64,000 nt of DNA, from assembly GCF_007714205.1 (NCBI RefSeq), contig NZ_VMQU01000012.1, forward strand, positions 1 through 64,000, read 5' to 3'. The position numbers and the translations under genes are program-made. Of this stretch, positions 57,638 to 64,000 are shown one piece after another. The notes under the pieces were generated by a model that saw only the letters and a list, made by a program, of their open reading frames with translations, ran no database searches and was not told the DNA's origin. The stretch comes from Mycobacterium helveticum (GTDB lineage: Bacteria > Actinomycetota > Actinomycetes > Mycobacteriales > Mycobacteriaceae). Numbering within the stretch: position 1 is the stretch's first letter; each line of letters opens with the position of its first letter.

Positions 57638-59083
57638 TCACACGGGCAGCAGCTGGTCGATCACCGTGGCCAGTTGCTTGGCGGACCGGCACTCGTGCAT
57701 CGTGATCGCCTCCTGGTAGCGCGGCACCGCGGAGTCGCCGCTGCCCCACAGGTGGGCGGGCTCGGGGTTGAGCCAGTGCGCGTGCCGGCTGGCGGTCACC
57801 ATGTCCGACAGCACGTCGATGGCCGGGTCGCGGTAGTTGGTGCGGCCGTCGCCGAGCACCAGCAGCGAACTGCGCGGCGACAGCGCGTTGGGAAAAGCCT
57901 GCACGAACGACACGAACGCGTTGCCGTAGTCGGAATGGCCGTCACGGCTGTAGACGCCGGCCTCCCGGGTGATCCGCTGGATGGCCACGGCCAGGTCGGC
58001 CTCGGGGCCGAACATGTGCGTCACCTCGTCGGTGGTGTCGATGAAGGCGAACACGCGCACCCGCGAGAACTGTTGGCGCAACGCATGTACCAACAGCAGC
58101 GTGAAGTGGCTGAAACCGGCCACCGAACCCGAGACGTCACACAGCACAACCAGTTCCGGACGCGCCGGGCGGGGTTTGGCCAGCACCACGTCGATCGGGA
58201 CGCCGCCGGTCGACATCGACCTGCGCAGCGTCTTGCGCAGATCGATCGTCCCCGAGCGGGTGCGGCGCCGGCGCGCCGCCAGCCGGGTCGCGAGCGTGCG
58301 CGCCAGCGGTGCCACCACCCGCTGCATCTGGCGCAGCTGTTCCCCGGACGCGCGCAGGAACTCGACGTTCTCCGAAAGCTGTGGAATGCCGTACATCTGG
58401 ACATGGTCGCGACCCAGCTGCTCGGCGGTGCGTCGCTTGGTCTCCGCGTCGACCAGCTTGCGCAGCTGGGTGATACGCTGTGCGGCAAGTGCTTTGGCAA
58501 TCTGCTCCTGGGTGGGCGTGGGCTCGTCGCCGTACGGGGCGAGCAGCCCGGCCAGCAGCTTGCCCTCCAGCTCGTCCAGTGCCATGGCCTTGAGCGCCTG
58601 GTAGGACGAGAACGACGGGCCGCGGCTGGAGCTGTATTTGCCGTAGGCCTCGACGATGCGGGCGATTATCGCGACCAGGCGCTCGTCCAGGTCGGCGAGA
58701 TCCGGGTTCTCGGTGAGCATCTCCAGCAGCATCTGGCGCATGGCCTCGACGTCGTCGGGCGGCAACGAGTCGTCGCCGGCGTCGCCGGCGTCGGCTTCTG
58801 AGACCACCGCGCGGGCCCCCAGCGCCGCCGGGAACCACAGGTCGAACATGGCATCGTAGGTCTCGCGGTGGTCGGGCCGGCGCAGCACGGCGCAGGCGAT
58901 GCCCTCGCGCAGCACCTCCCGGTCGGCCAGCCCGAGGGTGGTCATCACCCGGCCGGCATCGACCGTCTCCGATGGCCCCACCGAAATCCCTGCCCCGCGA
59001 AGGGCTTCCACGAAGCCCACCAGATGGCCGGGCAGCCCGTGCGGGGCGAGCGGCCGGGCGGGTCGGATGCGGCGGGCGGCCAT
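57638..59083 (-). CDS. VWA-domain CoxE-like protein (Rv2425c homologue)
   Basis: A 481-residue protein with a helical N-terminal half and a C-terminal von Willebrand A domain. The MIDAS metal site is DVSGS in ELVVLCDVSGSVAGFSHFTL, with supporting residues in YSRDGHSDYGNAF and LLVLGDGRTNYRDPAID. CoxE-like proteins work with MoxR AAA+ ATPases, and such an ATPase is encoded directly upstream, so together they may remodel or load a metalloenzyme or membrane complex. The target is unknown. The start codon lies in the first of three 14-bp repeats that separate the two genes. Confidence 0.87.
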   Translation of the reverse strand: MAARRIRPARPLAPHGLPGHLVGFVEALRGAGISVGPSETVDAGRVMTTLGLADREVLREGIACAVLRRPDHRETYDAMFDLWFPAALGARAVVSEADAGDAGDDSLPPDDVEAMRQMLLEMLTENPDLADLDERLVAIIARIVEAYGKYSSSRGPSFSSYQALKAMALDELEGKLLAGLLAPYGDEPTPTQEQIAKALAAQRITQLRKLVDAETKRRTAEQLGRDHVQMYGIPQLSENVEFLRASGEQLRQMQRVVAPLARTLATRLAARRRRTRSGTIDLRKTLRRSMSTGGVPIDVVLAKPRPARPELVVLCDVSGSVAGFSHFTLLLVHALRQQFSRVRVFAFIDTTDEVTHMFGPEADLAVAIQRITREAGVYSRDGHSDYGNAFVSFVQAFPNALSPRSSLLVLGDGRTNYRDPAIDVLSDMVTASRHAHWLNPEPAHLWGSGDSAVPRYQEAITMHECRSAKQLATVIDQLLPV

Positions 59084-59122
59084 CAGTTCAGCCCCATCAG
59101 TTCAGCCCCATCAGTTAAGCCT
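59081..59122. repeat. 14-bp tandem repeat over a stop/start junction
   Basis: CATCAGTTCAGCCC occurs at 59081-59094 and 59095-59108, then with two differences at 59109-59122. On the minus strand each unit contains AACTGATG, a TGA/ATG overlap. The ancestral MoxR-stop/VWA-start overlap appears to have been triplicated, pushing the two genes 27 bases apart. Confidence 0.93.
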
Positions 59123-60034
59123 CAGCTCCCCGCTCGCGCGCTGCTGGTCGGATTGGTGCTTGAGGACCACGCCGAGCGTCTGCGCGACGACGGCGTCGTC
59201 GATGGTGTCCAGGCCGAGCGCCAGCAGCGTGCGGCCCCAGTCGATCGTCTCGGCGATCGACGGCACCTTCTTGAGCTGCATGCCGCGCAGCACGCCGATG
59301 ATGCGTACCAGTTCCTCGGCGAGGTGCTGGGGCAGCTCGGGAACGCGGGACAGCAGGATCCGGCGTTCCAGGTCCGGGCTGGGGAAGTCGATGTACAGGA
59401 ACAGGCAGCGACGCTTGAGCGCCTCCGACAGTTCGCGGGTGGCGTTGGACGTCAGCACGACGAACGGCGCCCGCTCGGCGGTGATCGTGCCCAGCTCCGG
59501 GACGGTCACCGCGAAGTCGGAGAGCACCTCCAGCAGCAGGCCCTCGATCTCGATGTCGGCCTTGTCGGTCTCGTCGATCAGCAGCACCGTCGGCTCGGTG
59601 CGCCGGATGGCGGTCAGCAGCGGACGGGACAGCAGGAATTCCTCGCTGAACACGTCGTCCTTGGTCTGGTCCCAGTCGCTCCCCCCGGCGGAACCGGAAT
59701 TCGAGCCGTGCGCGGCCTGGATGCGCAGGATCTGCTTGGCGTGGTTCCACTCGTAGAGCGCGCGCGCCTCGTCGACCCCCTCGTAGCACTGCAGGCGGAC
59801 CAGTCCCGACCCGGTGGCCTGCGCGACGGCGCGGGCCAGTTCGGTCTTGCCGACACCGGCGGGCCCCTCCACCAGCAGCGGCTTGCCGAGCCGGTCGGCC
59901 AGGAACACCGCCGTCGCGGTGGCGGTGTCGGGCAGGTAACCGGTCTGGGCCAACCGCCGCGAGACGTCCTCGATGTCGGCGAACAGCGGCTTGGGCCGGG
60001 CGGGCACGCTCACAATCGCATTCTCCTCAAGCAT
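59111..60034 (-). CDS. MoxR-type AAA+ ATPase (Rv2426c homologue)
   Basis: A 307-residue AAA+ ATPase. Walker A is LLVEGPAGVGKTELARAVAQ, Walker B VLLIDETDKADIEIEGLLL, sensor 1 FVVLTSNATRELSEALKRR. MoxR proteins act as chaperones with VWA partners, here the CoxE-like product of the next gene. The stop codon is inside the 14-bp repeat array. An Asn/Ser/Gly-rich loop (AAHGSNSGSAGGSDWDQTKD) is an insertion of uncertain role. Confidence 0.9.
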   Translation of the reverse strand: MLEENAIVSVPARPKPLFADIEDVSRRLAQTGYLPDTATATAVFLADRLGKPLLVEGPAGVGKTELARAVAQATGSGLVRLQCYEGVDEARALYEWNHAKQILRIQAAHGSNSGSAGGSDWDQTKDDVFSEEFLLSRPLLTAIRRTEPTVLLIDETDKADIEIEGLLLEVLSDFAVTVPELGTITAERAPFVVLTSNATRELSEALKRRCLFLYIDFPSPDLERRILLSRVPELPQHLAEELVRIIGVLRGMQLKKVPSIAETIDWGRTLLALGLDTIDDAVVAQTLGVVLKHQSDQQRASGELRLN

Positions 60035-60047
60035 TTTTGGTGGCAGG

Positions 60048-61307
60048 TCAGGCCGGGCGGATCTGCCCGTCCCCCCACGCGATCCACTTGGTCGAGGTCA
60101 ACTCCGGCAACCCCATCGGTCCCCGGGCATGCAGCTTCTGGGTGGAGATGCCGATCTCGGCGCCGAAACCGAACTGCTCCCCGTCGGTGAACGCCGTCGA
60201 GGCGTTGACCATGACGGCGGCCGCATCGACGCCATCCGTAAAGCGTTGTGCCGCAGCCATATTGGTGGTGACGATGGCTTCGGTGTGCCCGGTGCCGTAC
60301 TCGTTGATGTGGGCGATGGCGGCATCGACGCCGTCGACCACCGCGAGCGCGATGTCCATCGACAGATATTCGCGGCGCAGGTTCTCCTCGCCCGCGCCTT
60401 CGGTCAGGCCCCCGTGCACGGTCACCCCGGCGTCCCGCAGCGCGGCCACCAACCTGGGCACCGCGTCGGCGGCGATCGCCGCGTCCACCAGCAGCGTCTC
60501 CGCGGCGTTGCACACGCTGGGCCGTCGGGTCTTGGAGTTCAGCAGAATCCGTTCCGCCACGTCCAGATCGGCGCCCTCGTGCACGTAGACGTGGCAGTTG
60601 CCGACGCCGGTCTCGATGGTGGGCACCTGCGCGTCCCGGACGACCGCGTCGATCAGGCTGGCGCCCCCACGCGGGATCACCACGTCGACCAGGCCGCGCG
60701 CCTGGATCAGATGCGTGACCGTCGACCGGTCGGTGGCCCCAAGCAGCTGGACGGCGTCGGCGGGCAGGTCCTCGCCGACCAGCGCAGCGCGCAACACGTC
60801 GACGAGCGCCTGGTTGGACCGCACCGCCGACGAACTGCCGCGCAGCAGCACGGCATTTCCGGACTTGAGCGCCAGGCCGAAGGCGTCCACGGTGACGTTG
60901 GGCCGGCCCTCGTAGATCATGCCGATGACGCCCAGCGGCACCCGCTGCTGGCGCAGATGCAGCCCGTTGGGCAAGGTGTATCCGCGCAGCACCTCGCCGA
61001 CCGGGTCGGGCAGCCCCGCGACCTGGCGCAGTCCCGCGGCGATTCCCTCCACGCGCCCGGCGTCCAGCGCCAGCCGGTCGAGCATCGCGGGCGCCGTGCC
61101 GGCCGCCCGTGCGGCACCGAGGTCGTCGTCGTTGGCCGCAAGGATCGACGCGGTGTGCGCCACCAACGCCGCGGCCGCGGACTGCAACGCGGCGTCCTTG
61201 GCGACCGTCGGCAACACCGCGAGCGTGCGGGCCGCGACACGGGCGCGGCGCGCGGCGTCGTGGACTTCCTGGCGCAAATCGGGGCGCGACGGTGCTCCCA
61301 CACTCAT
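60048..61307 (-). CDS. proA: Gamma-glutamyl phosphate reductase
   Basis: Second enzyme of proline synthesis, reducing glutamyl-5-phosphate to the semialdehyde with NADPH (Rv2427c homologue, 419 residues). The catalytic Cys is in [20 protein letters not shown]. Other signatures are [34 protein letters not shown] and [23 protein letters not shown] at 61307 ([15 protein letters not shown]) aligns with the M. tuberculosis start; ATGs at 61322 and 61343 are also in frame. In M. tuberculosis ahpC-ahpD and PPE genes follow on the far side; here the next gene is the mechanosensitive channel. Confidence 0.95.
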   Translation of the reverse strand: MSVGAPSRPDLRQEVHDAARRARVAARTLAVLPTVAKDAALQSAAAALVAHTASILAANDDDLGAARAAGTAPAMLDRLALDAGRVEGIAAGLRQVAGLPDPVGEVLRGYTLPNGLHLRQQRVPLGVIGMIYEGRPNVTVDAFGLALKSGNAVLLRGSSSAVRSNQALVDVLRAALVGEDLPADAVQLLGATDRSTVTHLIQARGLVDVVIPRGGASLIDAVVRDAQVPTIETGVGNCHVYVHEGADLDVAERILLNSKTRRPSVCNAAETLLVDAAIAADAVPRLVAALRDAGVTVHGGLTEGAGEENLRREYLSMDIALAVVDGVDAAIAHINEYGTGHTEAIVTTNMAAAQRFTDGVDAAAVMVNASTAFTDGEQFGFGAEIGISTQKLHARGPMGLPELTSTKWIAWGDGQIRPA

Positions 61308-61382
61308 TGCACCCCGACTCATTGACCCAGGGTATCGGTCCACGGATCACCGGGCGAAGCGGCCCGCGTCTGCCCGCGGGCC

Positions 61383-62786
61383 TCACCCGACCCGCTCACC
61401 GCGCCGAACCTGCCGCGCTTTGGTCTGGCGCTCGTCGAGGATGTGGCCGAAGTTCTGCAACAGCAACGGTTCACGCATCACCAGCTGCTCGAGGTGCTCG
61501 CGACCGATCTCCAAAGCGGTCACCTCCTCCAGCGCGTACGCGCTGGAGAGGTTCGGCTGCCTGGTCAGCGCCGTCAGGCCCAGAAACGAACCCTCGGCCA
61601 GGGTGCTGATCGGCACGATCGACCCGTCGCCGGCCGCGGCGGTCATCTGCACGCGCCCGGCCACCAAAAACGTCATGCCCGTCGGCACTTCACCGGCGTC
61701 TTCCACGATTTCGTCGGCGCCGTACCGGACGATCCGCGCGCACGACTGCAGCGACCGCTGTTCCTCGGCGTCGAGCCGCAACGCCGGCGCGACCACGGTG
61801 CGCAAGGCATGCGCCACACGTTCGGTCGTCGAAAACACATCGTCGGCGTCGTCGAGGTGCAACCCCGCCCGCCGCGCGGCGTACCAGATCCAGCGCAGGA
61901 ATGTCGCCTTCGCGGCGCCCGCGTCGGCCGGCGAGCTCAGCCCGATGGTCGTGCGGTACTCGGCGCCACCGAGTGGTACCGAACGGGGCAGCACGCCCGG
62001 CTTGCACTGCGGTAACGCGCGCGCAGCCCGCGACAACACCGCGCACACCCGGTCCGGCGGATCGGCGCCGGCGAACGTCGTGGTGATCTCGATCTTGTGT
62101 GCGCCGGGCGGGCGGCTGAGATTCGTGAACGCGGTGGTGGCCAGGACCGAGTTCGGCGTGACGCGCATTCCGCTGCCGGTGTCGATGTGCACGGCGCGCC
62201 AGTTCACCTCGACGACGCGTCCCCGCGCGGTCCCGGTGTCCAGCCACTCGTCGATCCGGAAGGGTTGCTCGAAAAGCATGAACAGCCCCGACACGATCTG
62301 GCCGACGGAGTTCTGCAACATCAGCCCGATGACGACCGAGGTGACGCCCAGCGCGGTGAACAGGCCGCCGATCCGCACGCCCCAGATGGAGGACAACATC
62401 ACCGCCAGACCGACGCCGATCACGGCGAAGCGGGCCACGTCCAGGAAGATGGCGGGCATCCTTTTGCGCCAGCTCTTTTCGGGCGCGCCCTCGAACACGG
62501 TCGCGTTGAGCCCCGAAAGCACCAGCACCAGCACCAGGAACCCGAACACCGTGGTGAGGATGCGCACCGGGATATCCCCGGCCGGCACCTCGGAGGCCTG
62601 CACGAGCAGCAGCAGCAGCGCGCCCAGCGGCACCAGGTAGTTCCGCAACACGCTCACCGGCCCCGCCAGGCGGTTGTCCCGCCGCGCGAGCGCATCCTGC
62701 AGCTCGGTGAGGACGATCAACCCGAGCGGGAGGCCGACCGCGATGCCGATCGCCCAGTAGAACCACGACGATTCGAAGGCGTTCAT
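61383..62786 (-). CDS. Mechanosensitive channel with cyclic-nucleotide-binding domain (Rv2434c homologue)
   Basis: A 467-residue membrane protein. Four or five N-terminal helices (about residues 5-150) lead into the MscS pore and beta domain (GLFTALGVTSVVIGLMLQNS, FMLFEQPFRIDEWLDTGTAR, VNWRAVHIDTGSG). A C-terminal CNMP-binding-like domain (about 330-450, SLQSCARIVRYGADEIVEDA, GSFLGLTALTRQPN) follows. ATG at 62786 overlaps the TGA of the adenylate cyclase homologue upstream, a suggestive pairing of nucleotide signalling and channel. A longer frame to 62960 is rejected because it lies inside the upstream gene. Confidence 0.88.
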   Translation of the reverse strand: MNAFESSWFYWAIGIAVGLPLGLIVLTELQDALARRDNRLAGPVSVLRNYLVPLGALLLLLVQASEVPAGDIPVRILTTVFGFLVLVLVLSGLNATVFEGAPEKSWRKRMPAIFLDVARFAVIGVGLAVMLSSIWGVRIGGLFTALGVTSVVIGLMLQNSVGQIVSGLFMLFEQPFRIDEWLDTGTARGRVVEVNWRAVHIDTGSGMRVTPNSVLATTAFTNLSRPPGAHKIEITTTFAGADPPDRVCAVLSRAARALPQCKPGVLPRSVPLGGAEYRTTIGLSSPADAGAAKATFLRWIWYAARRAGLHLDDADDVFSTTERVAHALRTVVAPALRLDAEEQRSLQSCARIVRYGADEIVEDAGEVPTGMTFLVAGRVQMTAAAGDGSIVPISTLAEGSFLGLTALTRQPNLSSAYALEEVTALEIGREHLEQLVMREPLLLQNFGHILDERQTKARQVRRGERVG

Positions 62787-64000
62787 CACCGCTCCAGCAG
62801 TCGGTAGATCGCCTGGTCGGTGCCGCCGACCGGGATCGTGCCGGCGGGAGCGAACTGCCGCACGTCCCGCATCGCCTCGTACACCTGTGAGCTGACATAG
62901 ATCCCGGGTTGCGGTGCGCCACTGTGCATTTGATGGGCCAAACTGACGGCACCGCCCCACATGTCGTAGACGAGGCTGGAGCGGCCCACCAACCCGCTCA
63001 CCACGTTGCCGGTGTTGACGCCGATCCGCAGGGCCAGCTTGTGCTCGCTCTGGTTGTTGAACCGATCGATGATGCGCCCGATCTCGAGCGCGAAGTCGAC
63101 ACTGCGATGGATGCTGTCCAGCCGGGGAGTGACGAGCCCGCAGCTGGCGAGGTAGCCGTTGTGCACCGTGCGAATCCGCTCGATGCCGAGCGATTCGGCG
63201 GCGGAGTCGAACTGGCGGAACAGGTCGTTGACGATCCCCACCAATTCGTCCTCCGACAAGTTGTTGGAGAGTTCGTCGAGGCCGACGATGTCGGCGTAGA
63301 TGATGGCGACGTCCTGGTGTTTCTGGGCGATCGTCTCCTCACCGTCGCGGTAACGCTGCACCACGGACTCGGGCATCAACGCCAGCAGCAGGCGGTCGTT
63401 TTCGCGGCGCTGCTCGTTGAGCAACTCCTCCTTGATCGCCAGGTTGCGGCTCATCTCGTTGAACGCCGCTGTGAGGTCGCCGAACTCGTCGCGCGAGTTG
63501 ACCGGGATGTTCACGTCGTAGTCGCCGGAACTGATCTTGCGCGTGCCGTTCTCCAGGCGGCGGATCGGCTGCACCGCCGCGCGGGCAACGAGCATCGAGG
63601 CGACACAGATGGCGAAAATCATTGCCGTCACGGCGATGACCAGGGTCTTGCTGAACCGTCCCAACCGGGCGAACGCATCGGAGTCGTCCCGCGTCGCCAG
63701 GACCGACCAGTGCAGATCCGAGTGCGCCACGTCCAGGGGGGCGTAGGCCTCCAGCTCCCCGTTCCCCGTGTAATCGGTGGCTCTGATCACCCCGGTCTCG
63801 CCGCGTTGGGCGGCGCGAAGCCCCGCGCTGGGCACCGGCTGCACGAGCACCGTGGTGTGCAAACGGAGCGCGCGGTCCACCACGTCGGGCGGCGTGCCGG
63901 CGTTGATGGCGGCGCGCCGGTAATCCTGCGGATCCTGCAGGAAGGTCCGAGAATCGGATCGCATCAGGTTGTCCGGACCCGCCAGGTAGGTCTCGGTCGC
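62786..64000 (-). CDS. Adenylate cyclase homologue (Rv2435c), 5' end beyond window
   Basis: The coding frame is open through base 64000, so only the last 404 residues or so are seen; Rv2435c is recalled as about 730. Visible in order are part of an outer sensor (Cache-like) domain, a membrane helix (TLVIAVTAMIFAICVASMLV), a HAMP linker (AAVQPIRRLENGTRKISSGD) and a class III cyclase domain (VAIIYADIVGLDELSNNLSE onward). Key catalytic positions look altered. The usual GD for the second metal is HN in RTVHNGYLASCGL, and the usual N..R transition-state pair in NLAARM is SLAHQM. Cyclase activity is therefore doubtful. It overlaps the CNMP-channel gene. Confidence 0.88.
   Translation of the reverse strand, partial: ATETYLAGPDNLMRSDSRTFLQDPQDYRRAAINAGTPPDVVDRALRLHTTVLVQPVPSAGLRAAQRGETGVIRATDYTGNGELEAYAPLDVAHSDLHWSVLATRDDSDAFARLGRFSKTLVIAVTAMIFAICVASMLVARAAVQPIRRLENGTRKISSGDYDVNIPVNSRDEFGDLTAAFNEMSRNLAIKEELLNEQRRENDRLLLALMPESVVQRYRDGEETIAQKHQDVAIIYADIVGLDELSNNLSEDELVGIVNDLFRQFDSAAESLGIERIRTVHNGYLASCGLVTPRLDSIHRSVDFALEIGRIIDRFNNQSEHKLALRIGVNTGNVVSGLVGRSSLVYDMWGGAVSLAHQMHSGAPQPGIYVSSQVYEAMRDVRQFAPAGTIPVGGTDQAIYRLLER

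Overview
The window is high-GC actinobacterial DNA from a slow-growing Mycobacterium, most like the M. avium complex. The backbone follows the M. tuberculosis H37Rv order Rv2386c (mbtI) to Rv2435c almost gene for gene. It also carries mycobacterial hallmarks: MmpL/MmpS transporters, PapA and FAAL lipid enzymes, RpfD, an IdeR box, leaderless starts and a MIRU element. Species is inferred from gene order and protein recall; no search was run.

Layout. 1-3.2 kb: a frameshifted regulator remnant, a DesA1-like acyl-ACP desaturase and the salicylate synthase gene mbtI, with an IdeR-type box overlapping its start region. 3.6-11.3 kb: an SbtA-like permease, hemW, rpfD, a membrane protein, a leaderless poly-cysteine leader peptide, cysH, subI, two tiny membrane proteins and a flavin monooxygenase gene broken by an 8-bp tandem duplication. 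Compared with M. tuberculosis, sirA, che1, ggtB and cysT-cysW-cysA1 are absent here. 11.3-25.6 kb: conserved backbone of GH15 trehalase, lipoprotein, lepA, MazF-like protein, CBS protein, RNase Z-like protein, the transglutaminase/alpha-E/ATP-grasp trio, rpsT, holA, comEC and comEA.

25.7-54.2 kb is the accessory block. It sits where M. tuberculosis has eis, between comEA and the degV gene. It holds a paired acyl-CoA dehydrogenase operon, an IS1182-like element inserted exactly in a stop codon, an eroded flavin-enzyme pseudogene, and a five-gene glycolipid locus. That locus is a 3709-residue bimodular PKS, PapA3-type acyltransferase, MmpL10-type transporter, secreted PE-PPE-domain transesterase and FadD23-type FAAL. 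Its gene content and malonyl-type AT signatures match the trehalose polyphleate (TPP) pathway of non-tuberculous mycobacteria. An oxidoreductase and an mmpS-mmpL pair follow.

54.2-64 kb: conserved backbone again. A tightly overlapping nadD-rsfS-gpgP-octT operon leads through a MIRU into degV. Then come a CoxE/MoxR pair, proA, a mechanosensitive channel with a cyclic-nucleotide domain, and a truncated adenylate cyclase homologue running off the end.

A recurring feature is short tandem duplications (8, 13, 14 and 17 bp), several of them on stop codons or stop/start junctions. I see no tRNA, rRNA or CRISPR array.
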